Shown: positions 53,483 to 63,783 of the stretch, piece by piece
How positions within the stretch are numbered: position 1 is the stretch's first letter
How the letters are laid out: each line of letters begins with the position of its first letter
Assembly: GCA_024516035.1 (NCBI GenBank)
Contig: CM044956.1
Coordinates: forward strand, 5,207,583-5,271,582
Direction: 5' to 3'
Source: Bactericera cockerelli
Taxonomy: Eukaryota > Arthropoda > Insecta > Hemiptera > Triozidae
DNA: 64,000 bases
Position numbers and translations under genes: made by a program
Notes under the pieces: generated by a model
Told to the model about the DNA's origin: nothing
The model's input: only the letters and a program-made list of their open reading frames with translations
The model's database searches: none

Positions 53483-53600
53483 ATAACGAAGCTAAATCTT
53501 CCACACACAAAGGGCCCAATGTGGCTGAGGTGTATGGGCAACCCAAACCTATAAGAAGACTTGGCTTTATGAAATGAAAAAAAAAAATAATCTTGGTTAT

Positions 53601-53944
53601 TTTTTCGAAATATTAAAAAAATATACGTAACTAAAATGTTATCACTTGAAAAGTAAACTTAACTTATCACTTGACAAGTAAACTTAAAAAAAATGTGAAA
53701 ATGATTCTCATGTCATTCTGCATTATTATTAATATTATAATTATGTTTTGTGATACACTTTAATCAAATATACGAAATTCAATTCCATTCAGTTCAATTG
53801 TTATAAGTAAATTTCTCAAGTAGGTACATACCTAACACTTAATATTTTGTATCTTATTTGCATTTGAAACTCGGGCAATAATAGCGCCCTTGTGAATATT
53901 ATTCTTGTCAATAAAGACTTATTATGATACCTAACACTAAGTTA
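53601..53944. other. Spacer, AT-rich
   Basis: Contains a short direct repeat ATCACTTGAAAAGTAAACTTA / ATCACTTGACAAGTAAACTTA at 53641-53686. No gene. Confidence 0.45.
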
Positions 53945-54130
53945 TTATTTTATTATTATCATACTATGCTTTATTAGGTAAGACAAAAATATAAACAGTT
54001 AAATACAATAAAATTATAAAGAAAAAATAAATAGATTGAGCAAAGAAACAAGAAAGAAAAAAAGAGAATGAAGATAATGTTCTACATAAAGGGCGGGGTT
54101 ATTGCCTGGGGCAATCTCTTCCACCCAACC
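53945..54130. repeat. Dispersed GGGCGG…CACCCAAC repeat, long copy
   Basis: It is collinear with 19365-19530 across about 170 bp (ACTATGCTTTATTAGGTAAG … TAGATTGAGCAAAGAAAC … AAAGGGCGGGGTTATTGCC … CTTCCACCCAACC). Confidence 0.78.
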
Positions 54131-54269
54131 ATGTTTGTTGGGTTTGTTCATAACATATCCGTTAGACAACAGTTTTCTAAAAATGATCTGAGACTATTTT
54201 GTCTTAGAGTGTCTCCTAGAATTGATTCTGAGTTTTTTTTTTTAAATCTTGTCCACCTTGTATAAGGTA

Positions 54270-54439
54270 CTAGCGGGTTACACCCGCCGCTTCGCCAGCC
54301 CATCAAACACACACAACGCACACACACACCCACCCACACACACACATCCACACACACCCACACACACGCACACACACGCACACACACGCACACACACGCA
54401 CACACCCACACACCACACACACACACACAACATACCCAA

Positions 54440-54484
<45 letters not shown>

Positions 54485-54583
54485 ACACACACACCACACA
54501 CACACACCACACACACACCACACACACCACCACACACACACCAACACACACACAACACCACCACACACCACACACACACACCA

Positions 54584-54624
<41 letters not shown>

Positions 54625-55372
54625 ACACACACACACACCACACCACACCACACACACACACCACACACACCACACACACACACACCACCACACACACACA
54701 CACCACACACACACACACACACACCACCACACAACACACACACACACACACAACACAAAATGTCATTTAGGTTTGAAAAAAAACCTGAATATTTTTTGTC
54801 GCCCATCTATTTTCTGGCCTTCCCCGGCGTAGCTCAAGAATGGCTCATCAGAATTTCGCGATGAATATGTCAAATGAAAGCCTAAACCCTTGCCTAAAAC
54901 TTTCTCGCTCTGAGTTGATAGGTCGTCACTTCAAATTTCGAGAAAAAATGTCATTTAGGTCAAAAAACGTGAATATTTTACATGTTACCCATCCATTTTT
55001 TTACCTTACCCGGCGTAGCTCAAGAACAGCTCATCAGAAATTCGCGATCGATATGTCAATTGAAAGCTCAAACCCTTGCCTAAAACTTTCTCGCTTTGAG
55101 TTGATAGGTCGTCGCGACAAATTTCGAGAAAAAATGTCATTTATGTCAAAAAAACGTGCATTTTTTTTGCGTCACCCATCCATTTTTATCCTTACTCATT
55201 GTAGCTTAACCTCAGGGAGATATAATCTAGCCTAGAAGAATTTCCTGATCCAAGCGGACCTATGTGCAAAATTTCAGGTTTCTCGGTCAAACGGTGTGGA
55301 TTTGTATAAAGAACATACATACACACATACATACATACACACACACATACAGACAGCTTTCTTTTATAGATA
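54270..55372 (+). mobile_element. Dispersed repeat with CA-rich insert and threefold internal repeat
   Basis: It begins ACTAGCGGGTTACACCCGCC. It contains the CA tract (54299-54757) and then three copies of a module of about 155-160 bp (GGCGTAGCTCAAGAA … AAACTTTCTCGCT … GTTGATAGGTCGTC … TTTCGAGAAAAAATGTCATTT at about 54826, 55010 and, partly, 55195). After TTTCTCGGTCAAACGGTG it ends in (CATA)n and TTTTATAGATATAGAT. Start and end style match the nested repeat at 24994. Superfamily unassigned; the 131-codon frame at 54840-55235 follows the internal repeat and is not called a gene. Confidence 0.65.
54299..54757. repeat. (CA)n-rich tract, 459 bp
   Basis: Interrupted (CA)n with frequent CCACCA and CACG variants and runs such as CACACGCACACACGCA. 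It gives large open frames in all six readings (Thr/His or Cys/Val), none real. Confidence 0.95.
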
Positions 55373-55779
55373 TAGATGAGAGAGAGAAAGAGAGAGAGAG
55401 AGACAGAGAATACCTTTGGTAAGCTGGCCTTACCTATCTTTGTCTAGCAGTGACCACCGTAGAAACCGTGGTGGGAGCTTTGTTTCAAAAGAACAAGGAT
55501 ATAGGAGGCGGGATGGAAGGGGAGAGAAAGAAAGGTATTATGTACATTGTATTTGAGGAATGTAAGAGAGAGGGAGAGAGAGAGGGAGGGAGAAAGTGAG
55601 AGAGAGAAAGAAAGAGGGAGAATGAGAGAGAGAGAGATAAAGTTGAAAAAATGATTATATTAGAGAGATGTAAAGGAGACAGAGAGAGAAAGAGTGAGAG
55701 GGAGAAAAATGTAGAATGAGAGAAAGAAAGAGAGAGAGAAAGAGTGGGAGGGAGAAAGATGAGAGAAAGAGAGGGAGAG
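55373..55779. repeat. (GA)n-rich region
   Basis: Purine-rich microsatellite at 55376-55412 and 55565-55775, separated by about 150 bp of ordinary sequence with GACCACCGTAGAAACCGTGG. Confidence 0.85.
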
Positions 55780-56018
55780 TAGACCAGCAGTCTGGCTGGG
55801 GTAATATAAACAGGGAGTAGACCAGCAATCTGGCTGGGGGGCTATAAACAGGGAGTAGACCAGCAGTCTGGCTGGGGGACTATAAACAGGTAGTAGATCA
55901 GCATTGGTTTGGTACTGAGGGCCCTTGCAATTATTAGCCTCGTTGTAAAGTCAATCCTCCACTGTCTGGCTACCATCGTTCACGATGACGCCACCCTATG
56001 ATGATGATGATGATGATA
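55780..56018 (+). mobile_element. Family G repeat with triplicated head
   Basis: Three copies of AGTAGACCAGCA(G/A)TCTGGCTGGGG lie at about 55787, 55817 and 55854. They are followed by TTGCAATTATTAGCC, CCACTGTCTGGCTACCATCG and a (GAT)n tail. Other copies have one or two head units, so the head is a variable minisatellite. Confidence 0.85.
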
Positions 56019-56451
56019 CGTATCACTCTGAAATCTGAATAAGTACATACTAAAGTAGGTCAATTTGAGTTATGTACTACGGTTCTACATATAATATATG
56101 TATTTAATATTATAAATTTATAACTATGAATATGCATGTCTAAAGTAATGCATGAACGGACAATATCATTCCGACCGTTAGCTTACTGTATAAAATTTCC
56201 TGTCTATGTAGCACATTATTGTATCATGAATGTTAAATATAAGAATTTTTCACATAGCGCAAAGCAAGATTTCCATCAATGGCTGGCGTCAAAAGAAAAA
56301 TTCCAGCGTAGATTGCGCAGAAAAAAACGATTGATATTCACAATAATTCTAGGTAGACATCGTTATCAGAGCGATGTTGCATTTTGACATCGTTATCAGA
56401 GCGATGTTGCCATTTTAGGGTGAGATCTGATAACTGTTGTAATCAGTAGAT
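56019..56451. other. Spacer with a 31-bp palindromic direct repeat
   Basis: GACATCGTTATCAGAGCGATG occurs at 56357 and again at 56388; each is itself nearly palindromic (ACATCG … CGATGT). An 83-codon plus-strand frame at 56136-56387 has normal composition but no recognisable domain and ends in this repeat; I do not call it. Confidence 0.45.
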
Positions 56452-56630
56452 TTTGTCTGTCGCTCAGTGGTTAAGAGCAATGGTTACTGATCCAGAGGTT
56501 GATGGTTTGAATCCTGGCCGGAGCGGAAAATTCTTACCGAGTTTTTTCGTTAGCGGAATGGCATGTATGTAAAGGAAAAGTGCCCTGAAATTATGCGAAA
56601 GCGGTTCAGGGGTTACCTTTTTTTATAAAA
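56452..56630 (+). mobile_element. tRNA-derived SINE family E
   Basis: GTCTGTCGCTCAGTGGTTAA head, B box GGTTTGAATCC, then ACCGAGTTTTTTCGTTAGCG and GGAATGGCATGTATGTAAAG as in 42037-42240. Confidence 0.8.
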
Positions 56631-56779
56631 TAATTTCGTAATTATTAGATTATTAAATTTGTTTGAAAAGGAACTCTTTGGACCAAGACAGGCAGTATAA
56701 ATAAAAAATTGTAATCGGAACTCTCTGATATACTTCTTCTACATTTATTATCATCTGACCTGGTTGCAGGGTTTTCCAT

Positions 56780-57062
56780 GAAACCCTTACAATTAACACT
56801 GCGACCTAATTGGATCTTTTGTCACCAGTTGACGTTTTAACGTCCTAATTGGGATAGATAGTCAGGGGTAGTTTTAGCCTCCTTTCGCTGTGAATCGCAC
56901 CAGCCACCCATATTAACCTCACCCAGCCTAGGTGGGCCGGAAATGCCAGCCTCACGTGTTTGGAGGGAACAGAAGTTCCTTCGAAAAGTCTCCCCAACCG
57001 GGAATCGAACTTGGGATCTCTGGACTACAGGCAGTAGTCTCAACCGTTACGCCAAGGAGGCT
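56780..57062 (-). mobile_element. SINE family B, diverged inverted copy
   Basis: ATTAACCTCACCCAGCC, ATGCCAGCCTCACGTGTTTG, the inverted head GGACTACAGGCAGTAGTC and CGTTACGCCAAGGAGGCT are clear. The 3' half is diverged and lacks the GAA tail. Confidence 0.82.
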
Positions 57063-57239
57063 TACTTCTTCTACATAGGCTAACAGTGTTGCCAAGTGAT
57101 GAAAAGAGTAACGGTAGGTAATGAAAACATCCAACGTGTAATATTAATTACTTCACCGAAGTGAAACTCGAGATGTCTGTGTAATTGGAATAAATTTAAA
57201 ACTCGACTCGAAAATGTGCGGATGAAGATTTTGGATTGC

Positions 57240-57530
57240 GGAGCGAGATAATGAAAGAGAGAGATAGTGAGAGAGAAAGAGAAAGAAAAAGAGAAAAGTA
57301 GAGAGAAAGAAAGAGAGAGAGAGCAAGATTATGAAAGAGAGAGAGAAAGAAAAAAGGAAAGACAAAGAAAAAGTGAAAGAAAAAAAGAAGGAGAAAGAAA
57401 AAGAAATAGAGAAAGAAAATAAGAGAGAGGAAGAGAAAGAGAGGAGAGAAAGAAAAAGTGAAAGAAAAAAAGAGAGAGGAAGAGAAAGACAGAGAGAGAG
57501 GAGAGAAAGAGATAGGTACTTTAAATTGGA
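57240..57530. repeat. (GA)n/(GAAA)n-rich region
   Basis: Purine-rich interrupted GAGA and GAAA repeats; overlapping frames on both strands are low-complexity. Confidence 0.9.
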
Positions 57531-57985
57531 GGGGGAGGGGAGGGGATGTAGAACGACCTCCAGGTTACAAGTCCACCGATGCAATAATAAATAATCCCAT
57601 GCAATAATCAATAATCCGATGCAATAATAAACATTATTATTCGATCCATTTAAATATTCTTTTAACACGTTGATACCCGGCCAAAAGTTTTCTATAGTTC
57701 TATAAATATTGCTGTCACCTTTCAAAGGATTACCTAATAAATGTCTCCCATGTAATAGTCTCCCTGTAAGGGTGACACGGATGCGAACGTGTTGACAGAG
57801 TCACAACCACTATTGACAAAATTCACAACACAAACCCGGCAATTATATCTCGCTCTATTGAATTTAATCAATGTTAAGAAAGCAAGTTTGGATCTTTTCT
57901 GTTGCTGTCAGCTTTATCTACACAACTCAAGACAGCTTTTCTATTGTGCTGTTGAAGATTCAAAAGAACAAAGGATTGAAAGAAA
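57531..57985. other. Spacer with short repeated segment
   Basis: CGATGCAATAATAAA-type words occur three times at 57578-57632. A family-D-like ACGACCTCCAGGTTACAAGT lies at 57552. No gene. Confidence 0.4.
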
Positions 57986-58190
57986 TAGGGAACGAGGAAG
58001 AGAAACTGGAAAAGAAGAGAAAGGAAATGAAAGGAAAAGAAAGGAAAGGAAAGGAGAAAGAAAAAGAAAGGAAAGAAAAGGAAAGGAAAGGAAAGAAAAT
58101 TAAATGAAAGAGAAGAAAAGAAAGAAAATAAAAGAAAAGGAAAGAAAAGAAAAAAAAAAAATAGAAAAGAAAAGAGAGGAAAATAGAAAA
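57986..58190. repeat. (GGAAA)n microsatellite
   Basis: GGAAA/GAAAA units for about 200 bp. Frames are Lys/Glu artefacts. Confidence 0.9.
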
Positions 58191-58301
58191 TGGTAACTTG
58201 AAATCCTCAAACCTGTCCCCTAAAATCGGCTATATTTGTTAATTTGAACACACAAGAAATCATAACAAGAACTAATTAATTATTAAAAGAATATACATCT
58301 A

Positions 58302-58390
58302 GTCTTCTTCTTCTTTTACTCTGTCTTATCCCGCTTAAGCAGGGTCGACGTTGTTCAACCTTATGGTTGAGGTTGAAAAAAAAAAAAACT
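58302..58390 (-). mobile_element. SINE family B, 3' end only
   Basis: CTTCTTCTTCTTTTACTCTG, TATCCCGCTTAAGCAGGGTC and CAACCTTATGGTTGAGGTTG followed by an A run. Only the last 75 bp of the SINE are present, a severe 5' truncation. Confidence 0.85.
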
Positions 58391-58915
58391 ATAAATAAAA
58401 CAATGAATTCTTCTGATGGTAATGCTGACAACACACAGGTAGCATTGCCCCTCTGGATTGTCAAACTGATCCTCCCAGTTAGGTAGCTCTTCGATCTTGG
58501 GTCCCGTAAAACTATTGTTTGTTAGAGGACAGATTTAGCACCCCAGAGATATACACTATGACGTCTCCATTTCTTCTTTCTCCATGAACAAAACTGTGTT
58601 AATTTTGTCTAGCTCTAAAATGAAGCAGTTAGAGTAAAATTTTGGGTGCCGTCCAAAAGAAAATTTATCTTAGTCACCGGGGATAAATCTTAGGAACGAA
58701 CATTTCTCAAGTGCTTTACTGTCTAATCCTTCGCTTGTAAGAGTAGGTAGGTACTTGTAAAGAAAAGTGAGAACTCTACATAGAGGTTGATATAATTGTG
58801 GAACTCACGGTTGTGAGGTTTCTCCTTATCACTGAGTGATGTTGTTTTCAGATTATTTTATACCCTACTTTTGTATTTTTCCTTTTCTTTCCGCCTAAGT
58901 ATCTATAATATTTAG
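58391..58915. other. Spacer, no gene recognised
   Basis: Ordinary sequence; nothing recognised on either strand. Confidence 0.4.
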
Positions 58916-59345
58916 TATTAAACTTTTAGCACATTTAATAATAATAATGTATTTTATTGTACTTCTGTACATTTCTTTTACATTACATAGGTAGTTACAT
59001 ATAAAATATAGCACATAGGAAATTAAATATTAAAGTGAGACTGTATGTCTTACACAGACTTGTCACACTAAGAGACCCAGTATAGTATGGGTCTCTTGTT
59101 TTTGTGTTTTTCTCTTGAGGTATATACATTTATATACATTTAAATGTATATACCCCCACCCGTGTACAACTGTATAACTCCCCCTTTAGGTGCATAATTA
59201 TAGTAACAAAGGTAAAAACCTTGTTAAATGTACCTGTTCTAATACATGAATAATGTGATTTATTGTACATTACTTGTACATTACATAGTTACATATAAAA
59301 TATAGCACATAGGATAATAAATATTAAAGTGAGACTTAAAAAAAA
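58916..59345. repeat. Local duplication, probably LINE 3'-UTR remnants
   Basis: ATTACATA(GGTA)GTTACATATA, ATATAGCACATAGGA and ATTAAATATTAAAGTGAGAC occur at 58981-59042 and again at 59281-59337. Between them AAGAGACCCAGTATAGTATG with GGGTCTCTTG (59070-59098) forms a hairpin like the one in the 3' UTR of the LINE at 48657. I infer two related LINE 3' ends. Confidence 0.5.
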
Positions 59346-59402
59346 TGAGTGTTTCACAGCCGTTTTTTATTTCGCGGCTGTGAAACAGGAGCTACTGTAG
59401 AC
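59346..59402. repeat. Hairpin repeat GTTTCACAGCCG…CGGCTGTGAAAC
   Basis: A 12-bp stem with a 13-base loop followed by AGGAGCTACTGTAGAC. The same hairpin with a decayed left arm occurs at 21522-21576, also next to repeat DNA. Confidence 0.65.
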
Positions 59403-59463
59403 GTTTGCGGTCTATGTTGTAACCTGCCATAATAATAATTTTAATAATAACAATTCCAATAAA

Positions 59464-59793
59464 TTGAGAAAAATAAAAGATCATGTGTTCCCGTGGAAAT
59501 CATCTCACTGGCAGAACAGGAATAATGAAATAGTTATATGTAGGTTAAGAATAGGCCACACCCTGCCAACTCATAAATTCTTACTTGATCGACGAGATCC
59601 TCCTACTTGTGAAAAATGCGGGACAACCCCCCTAACTGTGAAGCACATCCTCATTGATTGCCCTGGACTAAGACACCTCAGACGCAAATATAATTTAAGT
59701 TCCTCAATAAAGGAATTATTAGAAGACAACACAGACTCATTAGAGAAATGCTTGGCATATCTTTCTGATGCAGATCTATTAAATAAAATTTAA
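59464..59793 (+). pseudogene. LINE ORF2 C-terminus (Cys/His motif), 5'-truncated
   Basis: The 109-residue frame carries VICRLRIGHTLPTHKFLL, then C-x2-C (CEKCG) and VKHILIDCPGL, the terminal Cys/His arrangement found after RNase H in many insect LINEs. The layout parallels CRLCGEDEETATHAIHDC in the LINE at 51294 but the sequence is different, so this is another LINE lineage. RT and RNase H are absent. It is followed by a 3' UTR to 60003 and a poly(A) run. Confidence 0.82.
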
Positions 59794-60021
59794 AAAGTAC
59801 AACTTCAAAATTTAATTAGCATGACTCGAAATCATGCTTAGCACCAATTGGAATCTATATTACCATGTATTATAAAATAATTTTGTAGGAAATTTCTTGT
59901 AGCTTCTTTTAATTTGTATCATGTCAATATGTTAATTTTTACTATAATTAGGAAGGTAGGACTTGAATTGTTAAATCTTCCTTTAATAAAACAAATTGTT
60001 CTAAAAAAAAAAAAAAAAAAT
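59794..60021 (+). mobile_element. 3' UTR and poly(A) tail of the truncated LINE
   Basis: About 210 bp of non-coding sequence with AATAAAACAAATTG near 59985-60000, then (A)18 at 60003-60020. Together with 59464-59793 it forms a 5'-truncated LINE copy. Confidence 0.75.
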
Positions 60022-60027
60022 AATAAC

Positions 60028-60225
60028 AATATCGCTTTATTTATATTGCCCGATTAGGACTATGAAGTCCCTTTATTCCAGCAGTAAGTCCAAGACATAT
60101 TATTATGTGGTACAAATCCCAAATGGGAGGATAACTTGTCATGTCCCGGCTGGGTTTCGAACCCACGACCTCTAGAACCTTAGGATTCACAGAGTGCCGC
60201 CTTTACCACTGAGCTACCGGGACGG
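60028..60225 (-). mobile_element. SINE family C, full-length inverted
   Basis: The tail TTATATTGCCCGATTAGGAC, then AGCAGTAAGTCCAAGACATA, TTTCGAACCCACGACCTCTA and CCACTGAGCTACCGGGACGG. It is inserted directly behind the LINE poly(A). Confidence 0.9.
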
Positions 60226-60814
60226 ACAGAATAATATACTTTGTGACAATAATAATTATTCTAATTACCCTCAGCACAATGGAAACGCTCCTGGACCTGA
60301 CGGTATAATAGTTTTTGTTAATCCCCAGAATCTGTGAGTGAAAATAATGGCGACCACATGGAGGACAAAGAATACAACGGGGGCTGCGGTCGTCATATGA
60401 AAATTTGCCCGGCTAGAATAACCGTAAATAGAGCCACCCGTCTTTTCAAAGAGCTTATTATGCAGTACGAAAAATAATACGGGGTCCATTATTACTATTA
60501 TTAGTATTATTATTGTTGTTATTATTAAATTAAATCTATTTTTTTGACATTTTCATGTCTTTGCTCTGGCACATAACCAAAATTATGTGACGAAATTATG
60601 TAACGAAATTATGTAACGAAATTATGTAACGAAATATTAAATTATAAAAAGAGAGAAGAGAAAAAGTATGTGTCATGCGCACAATACGAAATTTGGTCAG
60701 TTTAGTTTTAGACCTTGAATAGTAAAGATGAAAATGTCCCAATGGTTGCAGACTCGTATGCAAGCGTTTTTTAAACAAAACTTTAACATCGCTTTCAACT
60801 GCATGGTCATATCA
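60226..60814. other. Spacer with a 16-bp tandem repeat
   Basis: ATGTAACGAAATT-type units repeat four times at 60588-60636. The minus-strand frames of 60-72 codons here show no domain. Confidence 0.45.
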
Positions 60815-60950
60815 GTAGTCACCGTGGCAGAGTGAGTTAGCGCGCTAGGCATTGTACGCATGGTGACCTGGGTTCGATTCCCAGCGGGGTAGGAATTTTT
60901 TTCACTTTGAGTCCAATTTTCATCGCTACAAATTATATTAAAAAAAAAAA
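60815..60950 (+). mobile_element. tRNA-derived SINE family A, 3'-truncated
   Basis: GTAGTCACCGTGGCAGAGTG head and GGGTTCGATTCCCAGCGGGG B-box region are intact. The body is lost soon after AGGAATTTTTTTC. Confidence 0.82.
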
Positions 60951-61294
60951 AAATAGATTTGATTTGATTCGACAGTGCTACTGTATGGTCCTTATAAAAA
61001 TTCCATTGTTGAATGGAATTATCAAATTCTTTATGCATCGATTTCCAGGTCGAAGGTCATTTTTCTGTTCTTGTAGGCTTTTTGGTTTTTACCCTAATCA
61101 AGAACATAAGAAATCAATTCTATAAAAGCAAAACACAGCTCAAAAGAATGTCTGAATTAATGCATTCTGCATCACGGTTAAAAGAGTTTTGGTGAGTAAT
61201 ACAATAAATTGCATTTTGATTTCTAGCATTCTATCAAAGAAGAACTCAATTTTAAACATCAATTTAATTATCAATTTTTAAAAAGTTATCATAC
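60951..61294. other. Spacer, no gene recognised
   Basis: Ordinary AT-rich sequence; short frames have no recognisable content. Confidence 0.4.
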
Positions 61295-61410
61295 TTATGA
61301 TAATCACTTTCGTGATATCACAACTACTCAACCTCGCTTTACTCGCAGAAACGCTGAAACAAGGTTACAAGTTCTCTGCCTTATCGATCGAATTACTGAG
61401 GTCGGTTTGT
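61295..61410 (-). mobile_element. SINE family D, inverted
   Basis: ATAATCACTTTCGTGATATC, ACTCAACCTCGCTTTACTCG and ATTACTGAGGTCGGTTTGT. The B-box region is partly deleted (CGCTGAAACAAGGTTACAAG). Confidence 0.72.
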
Positions 61411-62109
61411 AACATCAATTTTGAAAATAGAATCATTTCACAATGGTTCATAATCAATGGCGCACCCCGTATGTATATTACGAATGAGTATTATAGGGTA
61501 TCTAAATAAATTTTAAGAACGAGTACCTTTTCAAAAGTTTATTCGAAGGGTGTGTTTTGAGCATTTTGTAAAGGACAGTTCTTGAAATGTTTGTCGAGGA
61601 TATATTAAGAAATTATTTGTTTATCCTAGCTGTAGGGATGGGTGATATTCAGAAGGGCAATCTTTTAAAGTTTTAATAATACTCTGTAATAATGAGTACC
61701 TTTATTTTCATTTTATGTTGGTTTATTTATTTTATACAGGGTATCGAATGTATTATGGAACACAAAATCATCGGAAAATATGTATAGTTGATAATGAGAA
61801 TATGAAGGTAGGTACTAGGTACATCAATACTACTAGGTATAGGTATATCAATTTATCGATACATTTACCAGTGTGATTGCACTGGTAAATATATTTTCTA
61901 CAATGTTCTTCAACATTTGACAATGTTGAAGAAAAAAATCTTTACATTTACCTATAGGTTTCTTTTTACAATTACCGGTACTAAATACGTAGACTAGGTA
62001 TATATTATAGGTATTTGTATATTTCGGTACCTTGTTTAAAGTTTCAAACAGAGAGATCGTCACAACTTAATCTACCAGCCAAAATTTACGGAAAAGTAAG
62101 TGAAATGGA
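61411..62109. other. Spacer with a 30-bp palindrome
   Basis: CAGTGTGATTGCACTG (61869-61884) and ATGTTCTTCAACATTTGACAATGTTGAAG (61901-61930) are short hairpins, the latter repeated around ACATTTG. No gene. Confidence 0.4.
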
Positions 62110-62705
62110 ATAATCCTACCTTTCTTTCTCTCTTTCTACCTCTAGTATTTTCTATTCTCTCTCTCTGACACTCCCCTCTTTTCTATTATCTCTCTCTCTG
62201 TCTCTCTCCATCTTCTCTTTTTCTCTGTGTACTTTCAAACCTTTTTATTATCTCTCTTCTCCTCTCTCATATAATATGATGTTCTCCTCTTTATATATTC
62301 CTCTCTCTCTTTGTCTCATACATTACACAGACCTTCTCTTTACTTTGTATGATATACTCCCTCCTACTATTCCCTCGTTATCTCTCTCTTTCTCTTACAC
62401 ATCACACAAACCTTCATCTTACTTTGTATATTAATTCCCCTCCACTACTCTCTCTTTTTTCACTCTTCTCTCTTCCGTCCTCTGTTTCCCTCCATCTCTT
62501 TTTCTTCTTTTTTTCTATTATATAATATATATGTTTATCACTCACTCTCTCTCTCTCCCTCTCTCTTTATCTCTCCCTCTCTCACACACACTCTCTCCTT
62601 CTCTCTTTATCTCTCTCTCACACACTCTCTCCCTCTCTCTTTTTCTCACTCATCTTCTCATAATCCTCCACCCCTTACCCCCTATAAAACACCCCCTCCT
62701 CCTTC
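62110..62705. repeat. (CT)n-rich region
   Basis: Long C/T-rich microsatellite-like tract with CTCTCTCTC and CACACACTCTCTC units. All overlapping frames are low-complexity. Confidence 0.9.
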
Positions 62706-62929
62706 TTTTGTTTTTGTTTCGTCTCCATAGAAAAGAAAATATCTCCAAAACACAAAGGCCCACTTGAAACTCCATTTTGAAAACTGATTTCCATACTTGG
62801 GTGAGAAAATTCTATGTCTTGGGGCCCCAGAGGCTTAAAAGCCTTCATTATCGAATGCTTTTAAGTCCAGGCCTTTTTCAGATTATTCAATTTTGGATGC
62901 TCCTTTTATAGTGTAGCTCTTGCGGTTTT

Positions 62930-63265
62930 AAATGTCCCCATCGACAGGCGTTTTTACACACTCAAGGATATATTTTTTTTTTAAATTGGGTTTAACGTCA
63001 CTTTCAACTGCATGGTCATATCACGACGGGGTGTTATCCTCCAGGATACACACAAAACTAGCCACACTAACATCACCCAGGCTGGGTTGGGCCGGAATGC
63101 CGTCATCAGGAAGCCTTCATCCCTCTGGATGTTGCTGAACTTCGGATCCTACGAGAACTGGTGCATTTAACACGCCCTCTAGGGAAATTTTGACCAATCA
63201 CAGCGCGCTATAGTCAGCTAATAGCCTGAGCGAGCTGATAATGCCAACTTAGATTAAATCTAATC
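62930..63265. repeat. Diverged SINE-like segment
   Basis: TTTAACGTCACTTTCAACTG and TAACATCACCCAGGCTGGG resemble SINE-B-type inverted body words. 63165-63265 (GTTTAACACG … TAGATTAAATCTAATCC) resembles 19590-19680 and its TAAGCTTAAATCTAATCC-like ending. It is an old unidentified repeat. Confidence 0.45.
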
Positions 63266-63436
63266 CTATTTCATAATTTGGCACAATTTGACCATCCTTA
63301 TCCTATAGATAAAGAAATTTGTGTCTTCTTTTTTTCAATAATAAATCATTTGTTTTTTTGTTTTTTACTTATTTTTTGTACACAGAGGACCCATCCAAAG
63401 CCATTTTTATTTGGCCATTGTGATATACCTAAGTTT

Positions 63437-63590
63437 ATAATACAGTTCAACCTGCGTATGATAAAAAGCTAGCGTAAGAGAAATTCTCCAGCTCAAATTT
63501 ACCTCTGGATAAATAGGACCTCTTTATGACACCTGGATATAAGAGAAAAAAAGTCCCTTGAGTTGTCTTATTTATAACTTTTGATTGCCT
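63437..63590. mobile_element. pogo-like MITE relic
   Basis: ACAGTTCAACCTGCGTATGA and GACACCTGGATATAAGAGAA parallel the 36346-36476 element (CAGTCAAACCTGGATGTAAG; CCTGGATATAAAAGAA). The right end is not clear. Confidence 0.55.
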
Positions 63591-63783
63591 ACTTGTAAGC
63601 TATAGAAAGTATTTGTTTTCGGTCGGGCTTTTTTTATAAATGGTTGACTGAATTGAATTATTAATTCAAAATTTTGAAAAAAAAAAAAATATTTTCCCCA
63701 AAATTCGGTTTTTCGCTCTAATTAGATGCGCACTACCTACATACTATATAATATTACGTAGGAGTTTATATACTTAAAATATA

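Larger units (their letters stand above)
51294..53600 (+). mobile_element. 5'-truncated LINE with RT, RNase H and CCHC motif
   Basis: It runs from inside the RT finger region (GYIPSTWKAAEVVCIPKPGR) through the RNase H and zinc-knuckle-like region to a short 3' UTR and an A-rich end (53577-53588). The endonuclease half is missing, cut at the satellite. Having RNase H points to the I/R1/LOA side of LINEs; the exact clade is not assigned. One nonsense codon and one frameshift make it inactive. Confidence 0.88.

Noticed and set aside
54148..54806. Large Cys/Val and Thr/His frames of up to 202 codons
   Set aside because: They are readings of the (CA)n tract.
56136..56387. 83-codon frame with normal-looking composition
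   Set aside because: No recognisable domain, no promoter or splice context, and it ends inside a short direct repeat. Kept only as a weak possibility.
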